A stretch of 7,487 bases of DNA from Pseudomonadota bacterium (GCA_023428365.1 JAEYYQ010000380.1:1-7487), one strand, 5' to 3'; positions 1 through 6,394 are shown, numbered from the stretch's first letter. A program made the numbers and translations. The notes: generated by a model from the letters alone, not told the origin.

Positions 1-340
<340 letters not shown>

Positions 341-356
341 CAGCCGGACGTGGCCG

Positions 357-638
357 ATGGCCGAAGATGAGAAACCTGGCGAGACCGCGCCTGCCGTGTT
401 CGGCTCTTGTTGTGCCGAACTGAAGGAGGCGATGGCCGGTGAGGATTTCGAGCCGCTCATTTCTGAGGGCAGCGATGGAATCCTCTATCTCTCGGTCGGG
501 CTGCTGGAACTCGAAGACGAAGAGCCGGGGATGGTAGACCATCCGCTGTTCTTCTGCCCGTTCTGCGGGACGCGCCTGCAGACGGCGGACGAGGTCAAAG
601 CAAAGGCCGAGAGCGCCGATCCCGGCGACGACGATTGA
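357..638 (+). CDS. Small Cys-rich (zinc-knuckle-like) protein of unknown function between atpD and atpC
   Basis: A 93-residue acidic protein that I cannot assign to a characterised family. It has a Cys-Cys pair near residues 20-21 (FGSCCAELKEAM) and a CPFC-type knuckle near residues 62-65 (FFCPFCGTRLQTADEV). Together these four cysteines could hold one zinc ion; that is inference. Between them lies a strand-rich stretch (GILYLSVGLLELE), and the C-terminus is strongly acidic (DPGDDD). There is no signal peptide or membrane segment, so a soluble cytoplasmic protein is likely. It starts 16 bases after the atpD stop and ends 53 bases before atpC, on the same strand, so it should be co-transcribed with the ATP synthase. 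The ATG at 357 is preferred because it keeps the Cys-Cys pair. An in-frame ATG at 432 follows a strong AAGGAGG at 423-429, but with only 2 bases of spacing. Confidence 0.75.
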   Translation: MAEDEKPGETAPAVFGSCCAELKEAMAGEDFEPLISEGSDGILYLSVGLLELEDEEPGMVDHPLFFCPFCGTRLQTADEVKAKAESADPGDDD

Positions 639-691
639 ACTACAAGGCATTCCAGCCATCGGGCGTGGGGTGTAAAGGCTGAGGAGCCACT

Positions 692-1093
692 ATGGCAGAC
701 ACGTTCAAGTTCGAACTGGTGAGCCCGGAGCGGGTGCTTCTGTCAGAAAGCGCCGTGCAGGTCGTTTTGCCGGGCGCTGAAGGCGACTTTGCCGTGCTGC
801 CGAACCATGCGCCCATGATTGCCACGCTGCGGCCCGGCGTGCTGGATGTTCAGCTTTCGAGCGGCCCGCGGCGCGTTTTCGTCAAGGGTGGTTTCGCAGA
901 GGTGGAACCGGATCGTCTGACGGTGCTGGCCGAAACGGCATTCGACGCTGATGCGTCCTCCGCAGGCACGTCCATTGCTGCGGCGTTGGCCACCGCTGAA
1001 ACCGAGTTGGCCGCCGCTGAGAGCGACGATGCTCGCTTTACCGCTCAAACGGCGATTGACCGTCTGCGTGCTTTGCAGGGCACCCGGGCCTGA
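692..1093 (+). CDS. atpC: F1F0 ATP synthase subunit epsilon
   Basis: The epsilon subunit sits on the foot of the gamma subunit in the central stalk, couples rotation to the c-ring and can inhibit ATP hydrolysis. The 133-residue product has the typical N-terminal beta-sandwich: FKFELVSPERVLLSESAVQVVLPGAEG, then FAVLPNHAPMIATLRPGVLDV and the VFVKGGFAEV strand. After about residue 85 comes an Ala/Glu-rich helical tail (AAALATAETELAAAES), the region that forms the inhibitory helices in other bacteria. Length is normal for the alphaproteobacterial form. The ATG at 692 follows GAGGAG at 681-686 with 5 bases of spacing. It is the last gene of the operon in the window and ends 27 bases from the convergent Nudix gene. 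Confidence 0.97.
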   Translation: MADTFKFELVSPERVLLSESAVQVVLPGAEGDFAVLPNHAPMIATLRPGVLDVQLSSGPRRVFVKGGFAEVEPDRLTVLAETAFDADASSAGTSIAAALATAETELAAAESDDARFTAQTAIDRLRALQGTRA

Positions 1094-1101
1094 TCGCTGC
1101 T

Positions 1102-1129
1102 GCGCGCTCCGGCCGGCTGCCTAGCGTGC
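1102..1129. repeat. Imperfect inverted repeat at the atpC / rppH tail-to-tail junction
   Basis: GCGCGCT (1102-1108) can pair with AGCGTGC (1123-1129) as seven base pairs, one of them G-U in the plus-strand RNA. The 14-base loop contains the self-complementary CCGGCCGG (1109-1116). The structure covers the 27-base gap between the two convergent stop codons and the last bases of the Nudix gene. There is no T-run on either side, so it is not a standard intrinsic terminator, though it may mark the 3' end of both transcripts. Confidence 0.3.
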
Positions 1130-1633
1130 CAAATCCGCGAATTCACCAATGACGGCTTCATAGATGGGCCGCTTGAAGGGCAGCGCTAGCCCCGGCAGCT
1201 CGTTGAGCAGCGCCCAACGCCACGCGCTGAATTCGGCTTTTCCCCCAGCCTGCGGGATCAGTGTAATTTCGCTGTCTTCGCCCGTGAAACGCATGGCAAA
1301 CCAGCGCTGACGTTGTCCCGCGTAGCGCCGCTTAAGGGCGACGCCCAAAAGGTGCGGAGGCAGCCGATAGGTCAGCCACTCCGACATCTCAGCCAGAACC
1401 TCGACGGAACTGACGCCGGTCTCCTCCTGGAGTTCGCGAAGGGCGGCCGCAAGCGGATCTTCGCCCGGAAGAATGCCACCTTGCGGCATCTGCCAGATCG
1501 AATCGGCGTCGGCGGGAATCCAGCGCGGGCGGCGTTGACCGATCCAGGCCTTGCCGCGGCTATTGAGCAGCATGATGCCCACGCAAGGCCGTAGCGGTAG
1601 GTCGGGTATGTGGATGTGATCAGTCAACGACAA
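1121..1633 (-). CDS. rppH: RppH-type Nudix hydrolase (RNA pyrophosphohydrolase), copy A, TTG start
   Basis: RppH enzymes remove pyrophosphate from the 5' triphosphate end of mRNA and so start 5'-end-dependent decay in the cytoplasm. The 170-residue product has a complete Nudix box, G-x5-E-x7-RELQEETGV, at residues 52-74, with the three metal-binding Glu positions E67, E70 and E71 present. The family signature WQMPQGG precedes it (47-53). GQRQRWF (106-112) and PFKRPIYEAVI (152-162) match RppH elsewhere. No ATG or GTG suits the N-terminus: the frame has a stop at 1688-1690, and the only ordinary starts before the conserved RPCVGIM motif are TTG at 1633 and TTG at 1627. Neither has a clear Shine-Dalgarno sequence. 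It lies downstream of a second, very similar gene on the same strand and meets atpC tail to tail. Nudix family assignment is secure; RNA as the substrate is inferred from family signatures. Confidence 0.9.
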   Translation of the reverse strand: MSLTDHIHIPDLPLRPCVGIMLLNSRGKAWIGQRRPRWIPADADSIWQMPQGGILPGEDPLAAALRELQEETGVSSVEVLAEMSEWLTYRLPPHLLGVALKRRYAGQRQRWFAMRFTGEDSEITLIPQAGGKAEFSAWRWALLNELPGLALPFKRPIYEAVIGEFADLAR

Positions 1634-1882
1634 CGCATTCTGCCCATAAACCGAGTAGGAACGAATCGAGATTCTAACATTGTCCTGCTATCGCGGGTTG
1701 TCCATCTCTCTATCGTCCCCATCGACGAAAACCGGCAATCGTCATACGGCATCTGGCCATAATCGTGGCGCTGCAACATTGGAGGGAAGAAGTTCAGCGT
1801 CAGCCTATCGTTGACGTGTCGCGCGCTTGAGTGGTCGGAGGTTCTGGCTGTCTCGCACAGATCCAACTGAGGTTGGTCGGTG
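1634..1882. other. Gap between the two Nudix genes (249 bases)
   Basis: The gap looks AT-richer than the flanking genes and holds no recognised gene. An 80-codon minus-strand frame (1624-1866) fills most of it, but it begins with TTG, lacks a Shine-Dalgarno sequence, uses rare codons (AGA, AGG, ATA, TTA) and resembles nothing I know. Its TGA at 1624-1626 overlaps the alternative TTG start of rppH copy A at 1625-1627. A weak minus-strand promoter-like pair, TTGCCG (1733-1738) and GATAGA (1709-1714) with an 18-base spacer, could drive copy A. CCAAC (1863-1867) and GTTGG (1872-1876) form a small hairpin just past the upstream gene. Confidence 0.4.
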
Positions 1883-2395
1883 TTAGCCTGAAACAGGCTT
1901 CACCAGCGGCGTGAAAGCCGCGATCACCGCACTGTAGACCTCACGCTTGAACGGTACGATCAGGTCCGGCAATTCGGCGAGATTTGCCCAACGCCACGCA
2001 TCGAACTCCACCTGATGACCGGCTGGTGGGGTGATGCTGATTTCGCGATCTTCGCCGGTCAGGCGCACGAGAAACCACTTCTGCCGTTGACCGCGCCAGC
2101 GCCCTTTCCAGGCGACACCGATGAGGTGGGGCGGCAGGTCGTACGTCAGCCAGCCCGGACATTCAGAGACGATCTCGACGGAACGAATGTTGGTTTCCTC
2201 ATACAGCTCGCGCAACGCTGCCGCTCGAGGATCTTCGTTCGGATCGATGCCGCCTTGCGGCATCTGCCACCAGCTGCCGGGGCCTTCGGGTTCGCCCGGC
2301 GCATCGGCGCGGCGTCCGATCCAGACCTGACCGTCGCGGTTCATCACCATGATACCGACGCACGGACGATAGGCGGTCTCGAATTCGGATGTCAT
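1883..2395 (-). CDS. rppH: RppH-type Nudix hydrolase (RNA pyrophosphohydrolase), copy B
   Basis: A second 170-residue RppH-like enzyme, also predicted to convert 5'-triphosphate RNA ends to monophosphate. It starts with the usual [21 protein letters not shown]. It has [10 protein letters not shown] (42-51), a Nudix box at residues 48-70 with the catalytic RELYEE (62-67), RGQRQKWF (101-108) and [12 protein letters not shown] (147-158). The Gly of the Nudix consensus EExG is Asn69 here (EETNI), a variation I associate with RppH-type proteins of this bacterial group. ATG at 2393-2395 is preceded by AAGAGG six bases upstream, a clear ribosome binding site. It is the more canonical of the two tandem copies, and its [13 protein letters not shown] region closely matches copy A's WLTYRLPPHLLGV. 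A terminator separates it from ctpA upstream, so it probably has its own promoter. Confidence 0.93.
   Translation of the reverse strand: MTSEFETAYRPCVGIMVMNRDGQVWIGRRADAPGEPEGPGSWWQMPQGGIDPNEDPRAAALRELYEETNIRSVEIVSECPGWLTYDLPPHLIGVAWKGRWRGQRQKWFLVRLTGEDREISITPPAGHQVEFDAWRWANLAELPDLIVPFKREVYSAVIAAFTPLVKPVSG
1885..1899 (-). repeat. Short perfect hairpin at the end of Nudix copy B
   Basis: AGCCTG (1885-1890) and CAGGCT (1894-1899) form a perfect 6-base stem with a 3-base loop, overlapping the last codons and the stop of the upstream Nudix gene. A second 5-base stem (1863-1876) follows on the transcribed minus strand. No T-run follows either, so termination is only a possibility. Confidence 0.3.
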
Positions 2396-2418
2396 GCGCA
2401 GCCTCTTCCAGAAACGTC

Positions 2419-2424
2419 ATCATA
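2419..2424 (-). promoter_or_regulatory. Possible -10 box for Nudix copy B
   Basis: On the minus strand TATGAT matches the -10 consensus at five of six positions. It lies between the ctpA terminator and the ribosome binding site of Nudix copy B, and would give a leader of about 20 bases. No good -35 box is present at 16-18 bases spacing; that position falls inside the terminator stem-loop. Weak evidence based on one hexamer and location. Confidence 0.22.
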
Positions 2425-2456
2425 CAAAACAAAGAGCGCCTCGATGGGCGCTCTTT
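2424..2456 (-). terminator. Rho-independent terminator downstream of ctpA
   Basis: AAAGAGCGCC (2431-2440) and GGCGCTCTTT (2447-2456) form a perfect 10-base-pair stem with a 6-base loop. On the minus strand the stem ends in CTCTTT and runs into GTTTTG, a good U-tract, so it should end the envC-ctpA transcript. The plus strand also has TTTT followed by GATTTTC after the stem, so the element could act in both directions, although no gene reads into it on the plus strand. Confidence 0.85.
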
Positions 2457-2462
2457 TGATTT

Positions 2463-2506
2463 TCTCGCCATGGCGCGAGAGCGGCAAAACTGTGCCGCAT
2501 CTCGCG
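2463..2506 (-). repeat. Second hairpin block downstream of ctpA, with alternative pairings
   Basis: GCGGCA (2481-2486) pairs with TGCCGC (2493-2498), and CGCGAGA (2474-2480) pairs with TCTCGCG (2500-2506), giving a 13-base-pair stem with one bulged base at 2499 and a 6-base loop. A further TCTCGC at 2463-2468 can pair with the same GCGAGA (2475-2480), so two folds exclude each other. The block lies between the ctpA stop and the terminator. It has no U-tract, which suggests a 3'-end stabiliser, a dispersed repeat or a regulatory fold rather than a terminator. Confidence 0.6.
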
Positions 2507-2518
2507 GAAAAACAAGGA

Positions 2519-3868
2519 TCAGTTCTTGTCCGTGGCAGCCGGTGCTTTCGGCGCCTGGCTCGTGGTCGCCTCGGTGACGGTGCCGAGCAGGAAGCCCAGA
2601 GCATACTGAAGCTGCTGGTCCTTCTCGGGCTCCTTCGGCACGTAGGCCGACGAACCGGACGCTTCCTTGCCGTCCTTGGCTTCCGACTTCAGATGCCCGC
2701 GCAGGCTGGCCTCGCCACGTGGCTTCGGCGTCTCCTTGGTTTGCAGTTCAGGCGGCAGCTCCTGCTCGACCACGATATCGGGATCAATCCCCTTGGCCTG
2801 GATGGAGCGTCCTGACGGCGTGTAGTAACGCGCCGTGGTCAGGCGGATGGCACCATTGCTGCCGAGCGGAATGATCGTCTGCACCGACCCCTTACCGAAG
2901 GAACGGGTGCCGATGACCGTACCGCGCTTGTGATCCTGAACCGCGCCGGCCACGATCTCCGAAGCCGAAGCTGAGCCGCCGTTGATCAAGACAACGACCT
3001 TCTTGCCGTCAGCAAGGTCGCCCGGACGCGCCTGGCTGCGCTGCGTTTCTTCCAGGTTCCGGCCTTTCGTCAGCACGATGGCGCCCTTCTCCAGGAAATC
3101 GTCGGAGACGGCCACGGCCTGGTCGAGCAATCCACCCGGATTGTTGCGCAGGTCGATGATGTAGCCCTTCAGCTTCTTGCCGGCCTGCTTCTTCATGGCC
3201 TCGACCTGTTTGACCAGGTTGGCATGAGTCTGTTCGTTGAACGTCGAAATCTTGATGTAGGCGATCTCGTCGTTGGCCTCGAGGCGCGATTTCACGGCGT
3301 TGATGCGGATGACGTCGCGCGTGATTTTGACGTCGAAGGGATCATCGCGGCCTTTGCGGATCACGGTCAGGGTGATCGGCGTGTTCACCGGCCCGCGCAT
3401 TTTCTCGACAGCCTGTTCGAGCGTCAGACCGACGATTTGATCGTTGTCGAGATGCGTGATCAGGTCGTTCGCCTGGATGCCAGCCTTGTAGGCGGGCGTG
3501 TCGTCGATCGGCGAAACGACCTTTACGACGCCATTTTCCATCGTGACTTCAATGCCGAGGCCGCCAAACTCACCGCGGGTCTGAACCTGCATGTCGCGGA
3601 AGTGCTTCGGGCTGAGATAAGCCGAATGCGGATCCAGCGCCGAGAGCATGCCGTTGATGGCCGACTCGATCAGCATCGAGTCGTCAGGCTTCTCGACGTA
3701 ATCAGAACGCACGCGCTCCAGCACGTCACCGAACAGATCGAGCTGACGGTAGATTTCAGAATTCGGCGTTGTGGCCGAATACGTCTGGCTGACATTAACA
3801 ACTGTCGTCACGCCGGCGAGGCCGGCCATGAGAACAAACGTCCAGAAAGCAAAGTCCGGTTTGCGCAT
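2519..3868 (-). CDS. ctpA: S41 family C-terminal processing protease
   Basis: A periplasmic serine protease of the CtpA/Prc/tail-specific type, which trims or degrades exported proteins from their C-termini; in several bacteria relatives control cell-wall hydrolases. The 449-residue product begins with a signal or anchor segment (hydrophobic about residues 7-26). An N-terminal helical region contains SALDPHSAYLSP (76-87). A PDZ domain follows at roughly 95-175 (GGLGIEV to VIRKG), then the protease core. The catalytic pair is Ser301 in GGSASASEI and Lys326 in SFGKGSVQ, 25 residues apart as in known family members. DLRNNPGGLL (239-248) is also conserved. The Lys/Glu/Pro-rich tail after about 375 looks disordered. 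ATG at 3868 lies 12 bases after the envC stop, with AGGA close by. Operon partner envC suggests a cell-wall role; the exact substrate is unknown. Confidence 0.95.
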   Translation of the reverse strand: MRKPDFAFWTFVLMAGLAGVTTVVNVSQTYSATTPNSEIYRQLDLFGDVLERVRSDYVEKPDDSMLIESAINGMLSALDPHSAYLSPKHFRDMQVQTRGEFGGLGIEVTMENGVVKVVSPIDDTPAYKAGIQANDLITHLDNDQIVGLTLEQAVEKMRGPVNTPITLTVIRKGRDDPFDVKITRDVIRINAVKSRLEANDEIAYIKISTFNEQTHANLVKQVEAMKKQAGKKLKGYIIDLRNNPGGLLDQAVAVSDDFLEKGAIVLTKGRNLEETQRSQARPGDLADGKKVVVLINGGSASASEIVAGAVQDHKRGTVIGTRSFGKGSVQTIIPLGSNGAIRLTTARYYTPSGRSIQAKGIDPDIVVEQELPPELQTKETPKPRGEASLRGHLKSEAKDGKEASGSSAYVPKEPEKDQQLQYALGFLLGTVTEATTSQAPKAPAATDKN

Positions 3869-3880
3869 GGTCCTAATGCC

Positions 3881-5308
3881 TTATCCCTGCACCTTCTGCT
3901 GGTGCCCATCATGCCACCACGGGGTGGGATCGATCGGACGCCCTTCCTTGCGAAATTCCACGTAAAGCACGGGAGCGTTGTCTTGAACCGCGCCTGCTAG
4001 AGCAGAACTCATATTTCCCACTGGCTCGCCCGCCAGCACGAATTGGCCGAGCTGAGCATCTATATGGGAGAGTCCAGCCAACAATACATGGTAGCCAGCA
4101 CCAGCATTAATTATCAAGAGCTGGCCGTAACTTCGGAATTCTCCGGCGTACACAATCCAGCCATCACTTGGTGAAGTGATGTGAGCGCCCGGCCGGGTTT
4201 GAATAACCACGCCCTGCGATTTGCGCCCATTGGCGGTTGTATCTCCAAAAGATATCACACGTTGGCCCGCAGCGGGAAACGGTAATTGGCCTTTGGCTTG
4301 ATGAAAGGGAATTGCCGGCTTTAAGCGTCCGAGGGAGCCGGCGACGGCGCCCGCCCCTGGTGTCATCAAAACGGCAACCTGCGTTCCTTTGTCCGCCGAA
4401 GCCTTTGGTGCGGGAGCCGCGGCGTCAGGCTGTAAGGGCAGTCCGGCCAAGTCGGTAGGCTGCCGGTTGGCTGGCGCCGACTGGGGTGCCTCAGCCGGTG
4501 TTTGCTGGTTATAGGTTCCCAGGCCCGTGCGTTGGGCTACGGTATGGTCCAATGCCGTGATCAGTTCGCCCAGTTCGTTCACCTTACTGGCGATGGCTTC
4601 GGCATCGCGGCGCAGAGCCGCCAGCTCCGATTGCCGCTCGCTCAGCGTTTGCCGTCTCTCCTCCATCAGTGAGGCCAGACGGGCTTCCATGTTGCGGAAA
4701 TGGGTCGTCTCAGCCTGGAGCCTTTCCCGCTCCTCGGTGATCTGCCGGATCACATTATCGACGTCCGTGATGCTGGCGACGAGCTGTTCGACCTGCGTCT
4801 GGAGTTCCGGCACGGCACGTGCGAGCAGCATCGCGCTTCGCACCATTTCCAATGCATCTTCACGCCGCGTGATGATGACCGGGGGCGGATTACGACCCAT
4901 GCGCTGCATGGTCGAAAGCAGGCTGGCGATGGACGCCTGACGCCGAGACAGCTTCTCTTGATGCTGTTTCTTGTCGTCTTCCAGTTTATCGCGACGCGCC
5001 TCGATGCTGCTCAGGCGCGCCTCGCTGGCCTGGACACTGCGAGCCGTCTCCTGCAGCTGGCTGTTGAGGCGGGCGCGCTCCGCTTCTATGGAGGCGACGT
5101 CGGACGTCATGTCCTTGGCGCGTCGTTCGACCTGTTCGAGGCGCTGACGATCCTGCTTGAGCCTTTGAGCGGCTTCGCCAGACAACTGTGATTGACCAAA
5201 ACTGACACTGGTCAGAGCGAAACTGGCGATGAACGCAAGGATAGAGCTGCCGCCGATATAGGCAGAACGTGCGCTCTGTTTCCTGCAATTCGTTCGCAAA
5301 ACTGTCAT
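3881..5308 (-). CDS. envC: EnvC-like murein hydrolase activator with degenerate LytM domain
   Basis: EnvC-type proteins are exported coiled-coil factors that activate peptidoglycan amidases at the division site. From ATG 5308 the product is 475 residues: a basic N-region, a hydrophobic signal segment (about 18-36), a long Glu/Arg/Gln-rich coiled coil (about 45-258), a Pro/Ala-rich linker (270-305) and a LytM/M23-fold domain (about 338-465, FPAAGQRVISFGD to EFRKEGRPIDPTPWW). The LytM metal ligands are missing. The expected His-x3-Asp is replaced around SQGVV (365-369), the HxH-equivalent site reads LLAGLS (409-414), and VLYVEFR (447-453) lacks the final His. This is the expected non-enzymatic activator state. 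A TTG at 5332 would add eight residues, but ATG 5308 gives a normal signal peptide. It is directly upstream of ctpA and probably co-transcribed with it. The amidase partner is not in the window. Confidence 0.88.
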   Translation of the reverse strand: MTVLRTNCRKQSARSAYIGGSSILAFIASFALTSVSFGQSQLSGEAAQRLKQDRQRLEQVERRAKDMTSDVASIEAERARLNSQLQETARSVQASEARLSSIEARRDKLEDDKKQHQEKLSRRQASIASLLSTMQRMGRNPPPVIITRREDALEMVRSAMLLARAVPELQTQVEQLVASITDVDNVIRQITEERERLQAETTHFRNMEARLASLMEERRQTLSERQSELAALRRDAEAIASKVNELGELITALDHTVAQRTGLGTYNQQTPAEAPQSAPANRQPTDLAGLPLQPDAAAPAPKASADKGTQVAVLMTPGAGAVAGSLGRLKPAIPFHQAKGQLPFPAAGQRVISFGDTTANGRKSQGVVIQTRPGAHITSPSDGWIVYAGEFRSYGQLLIINAGAGYHVLLAGLSHIDAQLGQFVLAGEPVGNMSSALAGAVQDNAPVLYVEFRKEGRPIDPTPWWHDGHQQKVQG

Positions 5309-5405
5309 CCGGCCCGCGAGATTAAACGGCAAGGTCCAGCCGACCGCAGTCCGACCAAAGCGCGTAAAACCACTATAAAGGGAACCTCTACAACGATTGC
5401 GGCAA

Positions 5406-5434
5406 TTGTGGTGCGGTGCAAATCACCATAATAC
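5406..5434 (+). promoter_or_regulatory. Candidate sigma-70-type promoter for the HIG1-type gene cluster
   Basis: TTGTGG (5406-5411) and TAATAC (5429-5434) are spaced by 17 bases and resemble -35 and -10 boxes. Transcription would begin near 5441, leaving a leader of roughly 105 bases before the ATG at 5548. The match is moderate and no start site is known. Confidence 0.25.
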
Positions 5435-5495
5435 ACATGCGCGGTGCGACCAATTGCGAACGCCCCTTGCGCGCAGATTAATTGTCCAAGGTTGG

Positions 5496-5516
5496 TTGAC
5501 GTGCCGTCAATGGCAC
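5496..5516. repeat. Nested inverted repeats upstream of the HIG1-type gene
   Basis: Two perfect inverted repeats overlap: TTGAC-n5-GTCAA (5496-5510) and GTGCC-n6-GGCAC (5501-5516). They lie 32 bases before the start codon, between the candidate promoter and the ribosome binding site. They could be an operator or a leader hairpin, with the two pairings excluding each other in RNA. Confidence 0.4.
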
Positions 5517-5547
5517 ACTTGGCGGGATCGCACTGGAGAGTCGCACA

Positions 5548-5742
5548 ATGAGTTCCCTGTTCCAGAACCTCACAGTGGTGGCGGTCCTCGCGGTGTTCGT
5601 GGTCCTCCTGCTTGGGCTCTGGAATATGATGCGCGGCAAAAGCGCGAACACCAGCCAGAAGCTGATGCGCTGGCGCGTGGGCCTGCAGTTCGTAGCGATT
5701 ATCATTATCTTGATTACGGTCTACCTGGCGCGTCACACGTGA
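5548..5742 (+). CDS. Small two-helix membrane protein, HIG1 / twin-transmembrane type
   Basis: A 64-residue protein with two hydrophobic segments, about residues 8-27 (LTVVAVLAVFVVLLLGLWNM) and 45-61 (GLQFVAIIIILITVYLA). They are joined by a short basic loop with SANTSQKLMRWRVGLQ. That loop, with its MRWRVGLQ-type motif, is characteristic of HIG1-domain proteins; in mitochondria relatives (Rcf1 type) help assemble cytochrome c oxidase and respiratory supercomplexes. A similar bacterial role is inference. ATG 5548 follows GGAG at 5535-5538. The next gene, the cobalamin adenosyltransferase, starts 70 bases downstream on the same strand, and I recall this neighbour order from other alphaproteobacteria. 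It is diverged from envC. Confidence 0.85.
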   Translation: MSSLFQNLTVVAVLAVFVVLLLGLWNMMRGKSANTSQKLMRWRVGLQFVAIIIILITVYLARHT

Positions 5743-5812
5743 GTGCGCTCGGCTTGACCGGTGCTGGCCGCAAGCTCAGGTTATGACGGTAGACAGTCTT
5801 TGAGGGCCGGAC

Positions 5813-6394
5813 ATGGTTGTCCTGAACAAGATTTATACCCGAACCGGCGATGACGGGACGACGGCCCTGGGCACGGGACAGCGCGTCCGGAAGGATAGTT
5901 TGCGGGTTTCCGCCTACGGCACGGTTGATGAGACGAACGCCGTCATCGGCATGGCACGTATGCATCTGGCGGGCAGCTATCCCGGGCTCGATGCCAAGCT
6001 CGGTCGCATTCAGAACGACCTGTTCGATCTCGGTGCCGATCTGTGCGTGCCGGCCGACAGCGCGAAGCCCGGGCGCGAGGCCCTGCGCGTCACACCGGAG
6101 CAGGTCCAGAGGCTCGAAGATGAGATCGACGAACTGAACGCAGAACTGAAGCCGCTGCGGTCGTTCGTATTGCCGGGAGGATCGGGGGGAGCCGCGGCCC
6201 TGCATCTGGCGCGTACGGTTTGCAGGCGGGCAGAACGGTTGATGGTCGAAATGGCGGCCGATCCCAACGAAGCCATCAGCGATGTGGCGCTGCAGTATGT
6301 GAACAGGCTGTCGGATCTGTTGTTCGTGGCAAGTCGCTACGCCAACGACCGGGGTGCAAGTGACGTTCTCTGGGTTCCTGGTCAGAACCGGTAA
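5813..6394 (+). CDS. Cob(I)alamin adenosyltransferase, PduO type
   Basis: The enzyme transfers the 5'-deoxyadenosyl group of ATP to reduced cobalamin, making the coenzyme used for example by methylmalonyl-CoA mutase. The 193-residue product has the PduO-family marks: IYTRTGDDGTTAL at residues 6-18 for ATP binding, AYGTVDETNAVIG (34-46), IQNDLFDLGADLC, FVLPGG near 120-125, RTVCRRAERLM (134-144) and YVNRLSDLLFVASRYAN (162-178) near the active site. Length is normal and no key motif is missing. The ATG at 5813 follows GAGGG at 5802-5806 with 6 bases of spacing. It lies between a small membrane protein and a rhomboid protease, all on the plus strand with gaps of 70 and 84 bases. No cobalamin riboswitch is visible upstream. 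The symbol pduO or cobO is used variably for this family, so I leave it empty. Confidence 0.94.
   Translation: MVVLNKIYTRTGDDGTTALGTGQRVRKDSLRVSAYGTVDETNAVIGMARMHLAGSYPGLDAKLGRIQNDLFDLGADLCVPADSAKPGREALRVTPEQVQRLEDEIDELNAELKPLRSFVLPGGSGGAAALHLARTVCRRAERLMVEMAADPNEAISDVALQYVNRLSDLLFVASRYANDRGASDVLWVPGQNR

Larger units (their letters stand above)
5309..5547. other. Divergent intergenic region between envC and the HIG1-type gene
   Basis: About 240 bases with no gene. It must hold the promoters for envC (minus) and the small membrane protein (plus). Besides the candidate promoter and nested repeats listed separately, it shows a repeated GCGGTGC (5413-5419 and 5441-5447), GGTG-n5-CACC (5415-5427) and two CAATTG sites (5403-5408, 5451-5456). 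A TATAGT on the minus strand (5372-5377) could be the envC -10, but no -35 at proper spacing is visible. Confidence 0.4.

Noticed and set aside
2431..2506. CRISPR-like or transposon-end interpretation of the hairpin block.
   Set aside because: There are no repeated units with spacers, no transposase and no flanking target duplication; a terminator plus neighbouring hairpin explains the structure.
2015..2815. A 266-codon open frame on the plus strand opposite Nudix copy B and the end of ctpA.
   Set aside because: It is antisense to two well-supported genes and crosses the terminator; its product has no recognisable features. It is a by-product of high GC content.
3224..4000. A 258-codon open frame on the plus strand opposite ctpA and the envC end.
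   Set aside because: Antisense to clearly real genes, with composition typical of a reverse-complement shadow.
5511..5526. Sigma-54 promoter suggested by TGGCAC upstream of the HIG1-type gene.
   Set aside because: The -12 element is missing: ten bases after GG one finds GG instead of GC, and TTGC is not at the required place.
5309..5547. Cobalamin riboswitch in the leader of the HIG1-adenosyltransferase cluster.
   Set aside because: I searched by eye for the conserved core and B12 box and found neither; the region shows only short inverted repeats.
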